This document shows positions 23,417 to 38,405 of a stretch of DNA of 64,000 nucleotides, one piece after another (positions within the stretch are counted from its first letter, which is position 1; each line of letters opens with the position of its first letter). Location: NCBI GenBank assembly GCA_003667245.1, contig RCNN01000002.1, forward strand, positions 124,001-188,000, given 5' to 3'. This DNA is from Heterostelium multicystogenum (Eukaryota; Evosea; Eumycetozoa; Acytosteliales; Acytosteliaceae). Both the position numbers and the translations under genes were made by a program. Below the pieces are notes generated by a model. That model did no database searches and was not told where the DNA came from. It saw nothing but the letters and a program-made list of their open reading frames with translations.

Positions 23417-24794
23417 CTTACTCTATCTATCTACCTAATCACCAATATCTATTAATTAATTACCCCCACGAATGATACTTGAATCAAACTTTCGATTGAA
23501 TTTTGCTTGATAAAGCGAAAACTATTCAAACTAAACGAATCAAATAAGAAGCAATACAATACAATAGTATACAATGCAACCACCTTTGCAGAGCTGCTCA
23601 GCTGATCGATCGTCGTAGTGGTAATCTTCTTTTTCCTCTTCTTTTAACAAAAGTTTTATAGGTGTTCGATTATTAATGTATCGATGATTAAGGCGACAAC
23701 CTGTGTTTTGTAGTTAATTTGCTGTGGTAGGGGTGGTGGTTGTTGTGTTGTCGACTCAGCGTGACAGACATAAGCAAAATGCAAATTTTTCCGATCCTAT
23801 TTCCAAACTTAAATTAAAAAGAATTCAATTAAAAGAAGAATTGAAATTCTAAGATTAAGATTTTTATTCAATTATTCAAAGCAACAACATATATAATCAT
23901 TTTAAAAATATATATATATTTATTTTTATTTATTATTATTATTTTTTAAAAACAACAATAACAACAACAACATCAACAACAAACCCCCACAAACAAAAAC
24001 AACAACAACAACAACAACCTACCACATATCTTATTATCTTTACTAATCCATACCATTATTAATAAAACAACAACTACTACTACTTCAACTGTCACTTACA
24101 CTCATACATTATACATACACACACAAATTTTATATATATTTATTTACATACGACAGCAATAAATCAAATACAACATATCATTCCTAAAGATAACAGTAGA
24201 TAATTTATCATTCCATATAATTTAAATATCAAAATCAATATTCTATATAATTCAGGAGTAACAGTTCATCTTCTTTTTTCTTCTTTCATCCACTGATTCA
24301 TAACATAATCATCACTTAACACCTCTTTCATCTCTACTTTATTGTATATTTTTATTATTGCATAACATCATAAACTATTGTGAAAAACAAAAAATCAAAA
24401 CAATAATAAATTTACTATCCAATTTTTTGTTTGACCAACCACGCTTTGTACATTGAAATTTGATTCCTTTTTTTCAATTTTTTAATTTATTTATTTTTTT
24501 GTTTATTATTGTGCAGTGTCAAAACTAACATCATTTTAATTGTAATTACCTTTTAAAAAACTAAGTCAATTTTACAAAGTATTTATTTATAAATAAAACA
24601 TTTAACAGTATACTCAAATCTATATTTCTTATAGTATTTAATAATCTTCTTGTTAAAAAAGTAATAATAATAATAATAATTTTTATAGTTTTGTAGAAAA
24701 ATAATAACAATTAGAATAATCAATCATAAAGTTAATCAAAATAACAAATCAATAAATTCAATATTATATACAGATATTATAGACTATAGATAAA
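23417..24794. other. Divergent intergenic region
   Basis: AT-rich spacer between the minus-strand SPINDLY-like gene and the plus-strand Rab gene, with CAA/AAC repeats near 23950-24020 and T/A runs. No gene or structured RNA is seen; both promoters must lie here. Confidence 0.6.
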
Positions 24795-25968
24795 ATGGGT
24801 TGCGGTGGTTCAAAAGGTTTGTATAAAGAATGAAGCATTCGCTTACATAAGCAGAATAATAGTAATCAACATAAGATCATTCAATATTGATAGTCTGACT
24901 ACAGACATAGGCGAATTGAATAATTATGATAGACTGTTTACTAATATCCTATATATAAAATAGAGGGATCAGGTTCCTTTTCAGTTACTTCATCAACTTC
25001 GATGCATGGAGAATCTCACCCAGAATAGTATGTAGCAACCAAATTTAAATTTTGGCGTGGTCAAATCTTTATACAAGGTTACAATGTTGAGACTAATTGC
25101 TTGAATGTTTATTTAAATCATTATAGTGACATGTTATTAAAGATTTTGGTTATCGGTGATTCAGGTGTAAGTAGACAATCATTATGTGCTGCAAAGATAT
25201 TTATGCAGAACATTCCAAAAACAAAAAACAAAAAATCATTAACAAAAATTTATACGATCACTTAATAATAGGTTGGAAAGTCATGTATGCTATTGAGATT
25301 TGCCGATAATAGATTCACCGACAGCTATATAAGTACCATTGGTGTAGATTTTGTATGTCATTAACAATCAAACTTAATATTACTTAATGATCCAGTTGCT
25401 AAACTCTCACTTTCAATTAACAGTGTATTAGAACAATTGAATTAGACGGAAAGAGAATTAAATTGCAAATTGTAAAATATCAATCAGCAAAGAACACCGT
25501 TGGATGATCAATACTAATTATATATTTGATACTTTTAGTGGGACACTGCAGGTCAAGAAAGATTTAAGACAATTACTACCAGTTATTATAGAGGAGCACA
25601 TGGACTCATCATTGTTTATGACATAACCTCAATGGAATCATTCAATAGTATAAAGAGATGGTTGATTGATGTCGACAGATTTGCCAGTCCATCTGTCCTC
25701 AAGCTAATTGTAGGAAATAAATGCGATCTAAGCTCAAAGAGAGCTGTTGACTTTAAAGTAGCAAAGGTATGGCAAATAACTACCGTTGACTCTCATGTAT
25801 CCATAGTATCGGCAAGTACTAATCAAATCTATCCTATTATTACAGAAATTTTCTGAAGACTTAAATATACCAATTTTGGAGACCAGTGCGAAAGATTCCA
25901 CTGGAATTGACGAAGCTTTTACACAACTAGCAGCAAATATCAAAAAGAGTGTTCCAGTAAATAAGTAA
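24795..25968 (+). CDS. Rab1-like GTPase with N-myristoylation-type N terminus
   Basis: Small GTPase with seven exons and about 207 residues, no frame errors. Exon 1 encodes MGCGGSK: Gly2, Cys3 and Ser6 fit the N-myristoylation and palmitoylation consensus. After a Ser-rich linker the G domain is complete: GDSGVGKS (P-loop), ISTIGVDF (switch I Thr), WDTAGQERF (DxxG), NKCD and [24 protein letters not shown] and YYRGAHG are typical of the Rab1/Rab8 group, suggesting ER-Golgi or related traffic. The C terminus reads [12 protein letters not shown] and stops without any cysteine, so it lacks the usual geranylgeranylation site. Introns start GTTTGT, GTATGT, GTAAGT, GTATGT, GTAAAA and GTATGG. The lipid anchor appears to have moved to the N terminus, as in plant ARA6; that is inference. 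Confidence 0.88.
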
Positions 25969-26519
25969 CCAATATTAATTATATTCGCCTATTAATACAT
26001 TCAACACCATCACCAACCAGGAAGAGCAATCTATGAAACCAAAAGTAGAAGTATATTAACACTTTCACCATCATCTTTCCCACCAACCAATCAAACCAGT
26101 CCAAAGATTTTTATCAAAACTATTGCTGTTTCCAATCATCCCCAAGTTCAATTACCTAAACCAACCTATTATCATTTGATTTCTATTGCTCATCTCTACT
26201 TCCACTTCTTTTATTTTCCAACCAAAAAAAAAAACAACAAAAAAGAACACCTATCATTCGTCTCTGATTGGTGATCATTTAAAGATACACTGTTAACAGA
26301 AAAGTTTTGTTTTTGAAATATTAATAAAAAAATATTGTAAAAATATATAGATAATATTAGATAAAATAATAGGAGAAGGAAATTGTTCTGGATTTGAAAT
26401 ATTGTTTATATTAACAAAACGATTGTTTTTGGTTTTTCGATTTATTATTTTAATTTCGATTTTCCATAGCATTGGAATAAAGTTGTATAGATATATGGTT
26501 GAGCTTTATGGTTGCATAT
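25969..26519. other. Convergent spacer between Rab and purA
   Basis: AT-rich 3' flanks of two convergent genes. A reading frame that could extend the Rab by splicing from GTAAAT at about 25957 to near 26020 gives no cysteine-containing or conserved tail. No other gene seen. Confidence 0.5.
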
Positions 26520-29766
<3,247 letters not shown>

Positions 29767-30658
29767 ATGAATCCTAGTTTTATTGTAATAGAATCAAAGA
29801 AAAAACATACTGCAACATGTAAGTTTTTAAAACTAGGATTGTTTGATTCATTTTTATAATGTAAAACCAAAGTCTGCTGTCTAACATGTCAAAATCAAAG
29901 TTATATTCTGTCATGGTTTGTCATATTCTGCAGAATATTGGAAAACAACCTTTGAACACATCCAAAGTCAAGGAAATGAACATGTAAAATTTATTTTACC
30001 AAATGCGTAGGTTCGAAATGATTAATTGGATTTGGATTGTTCAAAGTGTTTGATTATTTATTGCTTGATAACTTTTGAATATAGAGTGGTTCGACAAAAT
30101 GATTATCATAATAGTGTTACCACCTCTTGGTTCAATATGGACCGATTGACAGCTGACGCAATCATTGATTTCGACCAACTCGATGAGTCTAAAGCTAGAA
30201 GTAAGTTCAGTCGCCCATACTGAGTGAGTTTGACCATTATTACTAATCTATCTATAATAGTCAATGATCTAATTGAGGCTGAAATTGCATCTGGCATACC
30301 AAGTGAAAGAATTTTGTTGGGTGGACATAGTCAAGGTGGATCGCTGTCAATGTTTACATACTTCAACTCCAAACATAGACTTGCAGGATGTGTTCCATTT
30401 GGTGCTGCAATTCCACCCAAAGCCTTCGACAAGGTCAACCCCAATGGAGACTACACAAACAGAAATCAACCTCTCATTTTACTTCATGGAGTAATTGATG
30501 ATCTTGTACTATTTAGTTACGGAGAGGAGATTGCAAAGTATTTCAAAAACAGAAATGCTAATGTAGAGCTGATTCCATTTCCAAATACACTTCACGATGC
30601 TACCGATGATGTAATAGCTGAATATGTCAACATTACCAAGCGCATTTTAAAGGAATGA
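29767..30658 (+). CDS. Acyl-protein thioesterase / lysophospholipase-like hydrolase
   Basis: Alpha/beta hydrolase of the APT1/carboxylesterase-2 family. Four exons (29767-29818, 29901-30006, 30085-30200, 30261-30658) give 223 residues, the normal family length, without frame errors. Visible features: FIFCHGLSYSAEYW (oxyanion region, where the usual HGLGD is changed to HGLSY), WFNMD, GGHSQGGSLS with the nucleophile Ser, HGVIDDLV with the acid Asp, and NTLHDATDDV with the catalytic His. Family enzymes remove palmitate from proteins or cleave lysophospholipids in the cytosol. Substrate is not readable here; the altered HGL motif could affect it. Confidence 0.85.
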
Positions 30659-31022
30659 ACTGGCAGGCTTTACCAATTATTTGGACAATGAATGAATGAA
30701 ATTTATTTCCAAATTAAATAAAATTTCATCAATTGATCACCTTTTTTTTTGGTTTGCAAAAATTGTAACCCCAATTTTTGATCAAAAAAAAAACAAAAAG
30801 ACAAACAGGCTAACTACCTTTTAAGCTTTAATAAATCTTATTATTAATTATTTATTTATTATCTTAATTAGAAAATATAGTATATATAGTAGAAAAGAAC
30901 ATTTAGTTTTTTAGTAATATCATAGATTTCATATTTTTCAATGTAAGTATCATAATCAATCAAAAGTTATTTAAAAATACAATTATTATTCATCAGTATA
31001 ATCAAATGATGTCCCCATGTAA
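30659..31022. other. Convergent 3' spacer
   Basis: AT-rich 3' flank of the hydrolase gene, with no gene seen until the small minus-strand gene that ends at 31023. Confidence 0.5.
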
Positions 31023-31393
31023 TTAATTGATAAACTGTCCATCATCATTCTGTTGATGTTTAATTGCAACATCAATTTTCCGTTGTCCTTTTGTCTTGTA
31101 CTGTATTGTATTTTAGTTATCAATCATAATAAATATTTATATATACATTATATAACTATACGGTTGATTGTCAAGCAGAGTCGGTAATTACCTTTACGAC
31201 TATATTTCCCAGCCAATACGAATCAATCCTACCTTCACCGGTATTATTCTAAATATATTATTATCTTAACTTTGTTGTTGCTTTGACAGAATCAGTTTTA
31301 CCAATGCAAATTACTTTTCTACACACTTTATACACTTTACATATGATATACCTTCATACATTTAAACAAATAACTATCAACAACGGCATACAT
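31023..31393 (-). CDS. Three-exon gene for a 58-residue protein, family unknown
   Basis: Not obvious as a long frame because it is split into three short exons: 31393-31352 (MYAVVDSYLFKCMK), 31248-31192 (NNTGEGRIDSYWLGNIVVK) and 31100-31023 (YKTKGQRKIDVAIK...FIN). All three junctions are phase 0 with GT...AG ends (donors GTATAT and GTAATT; acceptors TTTAG and ACAG). The introns are 103 and 91 nt and AT-rich, and the spliced frame is open from ATG to TAA. No frame correction is needed. The product is hydrophilic apart from the start and slightly basic. I do not recognise it. Confidence 0.6.
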
Positions 31394-32307
31394 TTGTGCT
31401 TAGTTTAGTATTAGGATTGATATATTTGTGTATTTTAGCACTCACTATTTGTGTGTTGTGGAATGATGAGTTGCAAATAAATATTTATTCTCGTTTGTAG
31501 TGGTATGCTAAACAACCAAACAAACATTCACTCTTCGATTTCATATGTACTTTGACTGTGTGATGTGTTTGTGTTGTTGTTGGTGGTGGTGATGATGGTG
31601 TTTTTTAAATATATACATCGATGATATCAATGCTTTGATTAAGTATTCATAAACTATCTTTGTTTCCTTGGAGCAACAGCAATCTTCAGATCTTATTATT
31701 TTTATTTAAAACATACTACACATTCATTATATTATATTGTTATAATATAGAGTCAAATGCTTATAATAATAATAATTATAAACAGTTTGGTTTGACCTGG
31801 GTTTTAATCATTTATATATTTGAGTAATGTGGGTGTTTATTCCTATACTCACCAGTGCGTGTCCAACACTATACTCAATATTTAGTCAACAATCATCTTC
31901 TAGCTCCTCAATATATCAATATATCAAATATATCAAACATAATAATTTTAAGAATATATATATGTATTTCAATGCAGTGATTATTCTATTTTGATTTTTA
32001 AATTATCTCCAACCTATCATTATTATTATCATCATCATAATTAATATTCTAATATTATAATTCTATTATTATTGATTTTAAATAACTAATATTAATATAT
32101 CTTATTTTTAATTTCAGATATAAAATAACCAGCTTCCACCACGACTTTTGGAATTGTTTAGTTGGAATATTTAAAATTACCTTATTTTTGAATACAATAT
32201 AATCCAATATTATTCAATTCACTTCATATCTATAAATTATTTATTTCATATATATAAACCAATTTCTGTATTATTATTAAATATATATTAGACACATTAA
32301 AATTAAA
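31394..32307. other. Divergent promoter region
   Basis: AT-rich spacer between the 58-residue gene and the HAD gene. G/T-rich part at 31555-31605, then almost pure A/T to the HAD start. No gene seen. Confidence 0.5.
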
Positions 32308-33021
32308 ATGGCACCAGGAAATGTTAGAGAAGAGGTTATTCCATCCTCAACCCATACCATTCATACACTCTTGTTCGATTTGGACAATACTTTATATCCA
32401 AAATCATGCGGTTTGGCTGCTCAAGTCACAAAAAGAATCACGCAATATATGTCTACGAAACTAAATTTACCGGAGGAAGAAGTCGATAAAATTAGAAGTC
32501 AATATTATAAAACATATGGATTGACTCTGAAGGGATTGATGATGAACTATCAGGTCGATATGCATCATTACTTGGACTACGTGCATGGTGGATTGGATTT
32601 AAAGGCACACATCTCAAGAGACGATAGATTGGTCCAAATTCTCAACTCGATCAAACCCAATATTAAGAAAGTACTATTCAGCAATGCCGACTTGGGACAC
32701 TGCCAGCGTGTCACCAAGGAGCTTGGAATCAATCAATGCTTCGACGCCACTTTGGAGTACTTGGAGATGCTTGATTACAGCAAGCCACACCCACAATCCT
32801 ATCAGATGGCATTGAAGAAGGCTGGTACCGACGACGCTAATGGTGTCGTCTTCTTTGATGATGTTGTAGACAATTTGGAAGGTGCCAAAAAGGCCGGAAT
32901 GATCACAGTTTTAGTTGGAGGTACAAGCGACAGTCCCGCAGTCGACTACTGTATAAATGAAATTCATGATTTCGTAAAGATATTCCCACAACTTGTTAAT
33001 AACTTGCAAGCTGCATCTTAA
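32308..33021 (+). CDS. HAD hydrolase, pyrimidine 5'-nucleotidase (Sdt1/Phm8-like)
   Basis: Single-exon intact gene, 237 residues. HAD motifs in order: LFDLDNTLYP (motif I, nucleophile Asp and acid Asp), LFSNAD (motif II Ser), K in SKPHPQSYQ (motif III), and FFDDVVDN (motif IV acids). The DLDNTLYP start and the helical cap with YYKTYGLTLKGLM match the yeast Sdt1/Phm8 and plant PYRP2-like group of nucleotidases. Those remove phosphate from pyrimidine nucleotides or related metabolites. No targeting signal is seen, so it is probably cytosolic. Confidence 0.88.
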   Translation: MAPGNVREEVIPSSTHTIHTLLFDLDNTLYPKSCGLAAQVTKRITQYMSTKLNLPEEEVDKIRSQYYKTYGLTLKGLMMNYQVDMHHYLDYVHGGLDLKAHISRDDRLVQILNSIKPNIKKVLFSNADLGHCQRVTKELGINQCFDATLEYLEMLDYSKPHPQSYQMALKKAGTDDANGVVFFDDVVDNLEGAKKAGMITVLVGGTSDSPAVDYCINEIHDFVKIFPQLVNNLQAAS

Positions 33022-33180
33022 TGCCCAAACTTCACCTTCATATTTATAATTCTATGAACCGGAAATAGAGTCTATTCAAAATAAAAGTAATATTACAACA
33101 AAGTTTATTCTAGCTCTATGGAAATTGTATGGTATGGTATAAGAGTGAATAATAATAAATAGCTTCTTTGAGTTGATTTG

Positions 33181-34224
33181 TTAGTTTGATGTTTGGTCTG
33201 TTGTTGGAGTTCCAGATTCCAGTGATTCAATAAATTTCTGGAATAACATATTTTGTGACTCAACCTTTAATTATTTTAAAATAGATGTTAGGAATATTGG
33301 AATGGTAATTGTGGAGAATTGATGACATACTTTGTCAGATGATACCAGGAGTTCGGATATTGTATTGGATACTATGTCCAATTGGGAAATTAATCGATTG
33401 ATTTCTTGTTGATTCTCCATTTGTTTTTGTTCCAGTTGATCTATTTTCAGCTGTTTCTCTTCTAATTTTACTTTGTTTGAATCGATTTTCTCTTTAAATT
33501 GGTCTATGATTGTTTGTTGCTCTACTTGTAGCCGCAAATGCTTTTCCTCTTGTATCTTTCTCTGCTCTGTGTCTTCTTTCAGCTGCTGGTCGACTTGCTG
33601 TAGATGTTGTAATTCCATTTGTTGTTTGATTTGATCTTTTTCAAGCTGTTCCAATTTCTGTTTGTATAATATTGCCATATCTAAAATACTCTTTTTTGTT
33701 GAGCGATCCAATTGTTTCAACTTTAAACTCATCTCTTTTTCATGATTTATCTTGAATGCCTCTATACTCTTTTGATATCTTTCTTCATATTCTTTCCTTA
33801 GTCTATTTTTATTTTGAATTCATATTAGCATACATATTTTAAATCTATTTGATTCATCACTCTCCTTCATCATTATCATTATCAGTTCAGTTCACAATCT
33901 TCCCAAACTAAATAAACTAAACTGAATCATGATATCTCTTCTCCACATATTCCGATTGAGATTGATTGAATATTACTTTTCTTGATAGGATAGTAAGTTA
34001 TCTCTGTATATTGTTTCAATTAGCATCTTATTATAATCTGTCATATCTTTATGATTGCTTTGCTGTTGTTGTTGTTGCTCTTGATTCATTTCACTATAGT
34101 TGTTATTGATGTTACTGTTATAGTTGTTATTAATATTAACAGTATTCTCTATTGTAGTTGGTGTATCAGCTAAAGAAGTAGAAGTAACTAAATCAGAGTG
34201 ATTATCTGACTCTACTATAACCAT
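33181..34224 (-). CDS. Coiled-coil protein, unknown family
   Basis: Three exons on the minus strand. Exon 1 (34224 to about 33976) is Asn/Gln/Thr-rich, with MVIVESDNHSDL at the start. An intron of about 170 nt leads to LRKEYEERYQKSIEAFKINHEKEMSLKLKQLDR and a long heptad-rich Gln/Glu/Lys/Leu region with no helix breaker for about 130 residues. A last exon (VESQNMLFQKFIESLES...TSN) ends at 33181. The coiled coil suggests a scaffold or oligomeric protein. No domain is recognised and no frame errors are seen. Confidence 0.65.
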
Positions 34225-34694
34225 CCTATTCTAATAACAAAATATCGCATCAATTCAACTGAGAATACCGTCCTGTATGTCAGTCAGTAAGTCAAACACC
34301 TGTCATGCAAATAATTTAGGAGGTGTTTGCCAAAATAAAAAATAAAATTAACAAACCATCTCACTATTATTATTTGAAATGATGTTGTTGTGATCTCTCT
34401 TATCTAATAATAAGCAAACAATATGGTTTTCTTGTTCTCAATAGAAAGAATTGAACCTATAGTTTTCATCTAATCTAAATACTACATATCTTTTGAAAAG
34501 TAAATAAAACTAAAATTTGAAAATCTACTGTGAAATATTAATATGATGTCGACATATGAGGAGAGGGCGATCTTCATGGTTTGTTGTCAATGAGATAATT
34601 GATATTTTGCTTTGACAATCCAATCACAATTGTCAACCTGTCCAAAACAAAGTTCACATTGTTATAATAATAATATATATTTATAAGCTTGAGA
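34225..34694. other. Divergent intergenic spacer
   Basis: AT-rich region between the coiled-coil gene and the RING gene. Nothing recognisable. Confidence 0.5.
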
Positions 34695-35845
34695 ATGATT
34701 AATTATGTACCATTTGTAATTACAGACCAAGCATCTGCTAATACACCTGTCTTTAAGATAAGAAGGAAAGTCACAAAGATTGGATCATCATCATCTTCTT
34801 CTTCTTCTTCTTCAAAACAGGCCACTAATAATACCTCTCAAAAAGCAACAACTACCTCTACAACTACTTCTCCTGCTGCTAATGTAGATAACCTTAAATT
34901 GGAGCAATTGAAAAATTTCAACACCTGTGACAACATCTACATCTACAGCTACATCCTCAGCTACATCTACATCTAAAGCCGCAGAAATAGCTACATCTAC
35001 TACATCTTCAGCAGAACAAAGTAAACCAGCAACAAAGAAGCATTCTAAAGTTAAACAAGCTAAAGCCGCACCAAATCTTACAACTTCAACTTCAGAAGCA
35101 ACCGCAGCAGCATCATCTACCGAGACCTATTCATTCATAAGCGATTTCCTAAAAACAAATAACACAAAGCCAACATTAGCAAAGAGTCGAAATACCAAAC
35201 CAAGTGACACGAGTAAGGTCAGACAGTTTCCAATATGTCAGCTGTGCTTTGATTCCGTCGACCTTATTACAACACCTAAATCATGTAACAAGCATGAATT
35301 TTGCTTCGAATGTCTTTCAAAATGGACAAAAGTATGTTAATATTCAATCTTTGTTTCAACGTTAATCACTTTCTGACTACTCCTTTAAATACTAGTATGT
35401 CGATTGCTGTCCAGTTTGTGCCAAACAATATAACAGAGTCCAGAAGACAGACAATGAAGGAAACGTATACATATATAAAGTGCAATCAAATAGAGTGGCA
35501 GGCCAATCATCTTATTCATTGAAAATGATTTCCAAAAACGGTACAGAGCATCAAGATGATTCCGAGGGGTACTCACTTGCAAGAATGAAGAATATGTTGG
35601 AAGTACTAACTGAAAGAGAATTCTCATATGATGAATTGAAGGATATCAAGAAAATCATGGGTAAAAGTGGTAGCGATGATGCCCAACACGATGATGACTA
35701 TGAAGACGATGATGATGATGATTATCATAGTGATACTGATGGTCATTGTCATCATTGTTGCGATTGTAATGGTCCAATTTATCATGATTCTGAATTTGAC
35801 AACTTCTCCGATAGCGATGACAATGAAGACTATGACGATGATTGA
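34695..35845 (+). CDS. RING-finger protein with Ser/Thr-rich N terminus and acidic tail
   Basis: Probable E3 ubiquitin ligase. Starts at ATG 34695 (MINYVPFVITDQ). A poly-Ser run and Thr/Ser/Ala-rich linker follow, with one frame change near 34925. The RING is CQLCFDSVDLITTPKSC, then NKHEFCFECLSKWTK, then after a short intron (GTATGT at about 35333 to TAG at 35396) YVDCCPVCAKQY, giving C-x2-C, C-x-H-x2-C-x2-C and C-x2-C spacing. The C-terminal half has YSLARMKNMLEVL and ends in a long Asp/His-rich stretch (DDDYEDDDDDDYHS, DSEFDNFSDSDDNED). No membrane segment, so cytosolic or nuclear. Confidence 0.75.
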
Positions 35846-36035
35846 CCACAAAATTGAGAATGGATCAAGTCGACTCTTGAACCAGAACTGTATTAATCAT
35901 CATGAAGCCTATTGGAACAAGAGATATTACAACTTTCTTTATTATTAATAAAGAAATAAATCATAGACCATTGTGAATCAATATCAACGAATAGCAAACC
36001 AATCTTAAAGTTAGTATTTATAATAATAGTATGGT

Positions 36036-37379
36036 TTATTTGGTGTAATTTGGATCTAAATAGTTTGATTCACCACCCGTATATGAGAATCGGTAATCTT
36101 CATCTCTGAAGTAGTCTGGGTCGACGGTGGCATAGGATCGCATGTGATGTGTGGATTTATGCGAACCTATCTCCTCGTATTTATTATTGCACTCGTCGCA
36201 TAGATCGATTTCCAGACACTCTTCACACCTCCAACGCACACCAATAATTGGTTCCTCATCACAACCATCACATTTATAACCTTCGTGCACTGCCAATACA
36301 GTCTCGCCACTAGTCGGCGATTTGGTTTTTTGCTTTGGAGTTGGCGATGACTTGTCTCGATCTTTCTTGTCCTTTTTGCTTTTCTTTTTACTACTACTAC
36401 TACTTGAAGAAGGTGTTGATGGAGGTGAAATTGGGACACCTGGTGGAATGTAATTCAAAGTATTGTTCTCTGTAGACTTGGCTAAAGGAGGAGACTCTGT
36501 TCTTCTCTTCTTTTTAACGGGTGGTTTTGGGAAAAGTGACTAAATGGTCAAGGTTAGATGGATATTATCTACTATTATTATGAATGGTTTGATAGTTACT
36601 GGTAGATTTGGAGGCTTTCCAGGGACTGGTAAACCTAATCGATGCAACTTTACAAAGTATTTTTGTGTTCGACTCGCTACTTGCTTTGGGGTTCTGTGCT
36701 CCAATAGATTGGCGATCTTTGCCCAGCGATGCGCTGCAACAGGTTCTTCAGGGAATTGAATAAGTAACTCCTCCAATCGCCTCTGTTCTTGCTCAGTCCA
36801 TGGTCTGTTAAATGAAAGTGGATCTATGTTTTTCTTCTTTGATTTCTTTGATGATGAAGCACTGGATTTTGTTTGTTTTTCAACTGAGGTATCATTCAAT
36901 GAAGCTGTGCTGTTGTTATTAGGGTTATCGACTGAATCATCGACTTCAGGAGTATTCGAATAGAAATCATCTGTTAACAACTTCCTCTTTACAAGACTAC
37001 TCTCTAGATGAGGAATGATAGGGACTGGTTCAATTGGCTCTTTAGTCGGAAGTCGTATCGAGCCCGACAGCAATCGTTCAAGAAACTCAATTGGGTTTTC
37101 CAGAGCATTGTTGCACAATGATTTTAGCCTCTCTATATCATTTTCTCTTGACTTTCTTTGTTGCTCAAGAATCTCTAATGATTTCGTTAATTGCTTATAT
37201 CTATATAGATAGATTCGATTCAGTTAGTATTTTAACTAGAACAATCAATCAATCAAACAACCAATCAACAAAAGCAATGTTGCTGCTTAAGCAGTCAGCT
37301 ATAGACAAGATTGATTCCTAACGAACTGAACAACAACTTACTCTTCGGTGTCTTTAATAGGTGTATCAATTTGATCCAT
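36036..37379 (-). CDS. zzz3: Myb/SANT plus ZZ zinc-finger protein (ZZZ3-like)
   Basis: Architecture matches ZZZ3, a histone-reader subunit of the ATAC acetyltransferase complex. Exon 1 encodes MDQIDTPIKDTEE; the next exon has a helical EYKQLTKSLEILEQQRKS region. A Myb/SANT domain follows: RPWTEQEQRRLEELLIQFP and WAKIANLLEHRTPKQVASRTQKYF. After an intron (GTAACT donor near 36593) comes a nuclear-localisation-like PVKKRRTESP, Ser/Lys-rich linkers, and a ZZ finger: CDGCDEEPIIGVRWRC, CLEIDLCDEC and the His pair SHKSTHHM. The protein ends YLDPNYTK. No frame errors seen. Nuclear; role in chromatin inferred from the family. Confidence 0.8.
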
Positions 37380-37607
37380 TAAGTATTAATAATTACATAA
37401 TGATTAGATCACATGATGAATTTGAATGTCAATATTACAGATTTGAATCTGCTTAAGTTCTATTACACTTCCAGTGAGGTCTCGACTTTTTTTAATTTTT
37501 TCAACAATTCCATTTCATATCGACTCGACTCTTGCATCTATTAACATTCAATTCATTGTCTCGATACCTACAGCTTAATATAATATAATATATATATATA
37601 TCTAGAT

Positions 37608-38057
37608 ATGGAATCACCTTCATCATCTTCAAATCCATCGAATTTCGGTAATAGCATTATAAACTCACCAAGCCAATCAACAAGATTGCCACCCCCACCT
37701 CCACCAAGAAAGAAGGGAGGTTCAACAGCTGGTAGCAATGCTTGTCTTCAACAGATCGGTATGGGTATGATGATGGGAGGTCTCGTTGGTTCGTCAATGG
37801 GTATGCTTGGTGGTCTTGTTGGTGGATACATGTCAAATCTCAGAGGAAAAGCACTGCTGATGTTCACAGGTGGAAGTGTACTTAAAATGACTGGTTTCTT
37901 TGGTGGTATCATGTCCATCGGTGCTGCATTGCGTTGCGAAGATTTAGAAATCACCGATAACAACAACTACAACAACAACTACACATATAATTTCAATACT
38001 CAAAAATCATTTTTAATACCAGTAACATCAAAGCTATCCCATCTAAATGAATTGTAA
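37608..38057 (+). CDS. romo1: ROMO1/Mgr2-like inner mitochondrial membrane protein
   Basis: 149 residues, single exon. The core is two glycine-rich membrane helices: CLQQIGMGMMMGGLVGSSMG and then LRGKALLMFTGGSVLKMTGFFGG...GAALRCE. This is the Romo1/Mgr2 pattern, a small TIM23-associated protein of the inner mitochondrial membrane that gates lateral release of preproteins. The N terminus is a Ser/Pro-rich extension (SPSSSS, PPPPPPRKK), and the C terminus has an Asn/Tyr-rich extension of about 35 residues; both make it longer than animal ROMO1 (about 79 aa). Confidence 0.82.
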   Translation: MESPSSSSNPSNFGNSIINSPSQSTRLPPPPPPRKKGGSTAGSNACLQQIGMGMMMGGLVGSSMGMLGGLVGGYMSNLRGKALLMFTGGSVLKMTGFFGGIMSIGAALRCEDLEITDNNNYNNNYTYNFNTQKSFLIPVTSKLSHLNEL

Positions 38058-38405
38058 ATCAAAACCATTAAAACATAACTAAAATCAAATATAATATAAT
38101 ATAATACTCGCTGCTCTCCATCTCTCATTACTCTGTAGGTTACCATACTTGACTTATGTACATTCATATTCAACAAATAGATTAAGTATTGTGTAATTAC
38201 TTATTATATAGTTATGATATAATGTTTGTTTATTTATTCGTTTACTCGTTTGTTTTGTTTGTTTACTTATTTGTTGGCAATTCAGGTTCAAACTAGTTAA
38301 ATATGAGGTATAACTAGATGTGTAGTTAAAGAATTCGATGGGATAGTTAGGGGAAAAACTAATCTAAAAGTACAATATCGGTTGTTTTTTTCTATTCGGT
38401 GATTC
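38058..38405. other. Convergent 3' spacer
   Basis: AT-rich with GTTT repeats near 38225-38275; no gene seen. Confidence 0.5.

Noticed and set aside
35624..35851. Minus-strand Ile/Val- and His-rich frames
   Set aside because: Shadows of the Asp/His-rich tail of the plus-strand RING protein.
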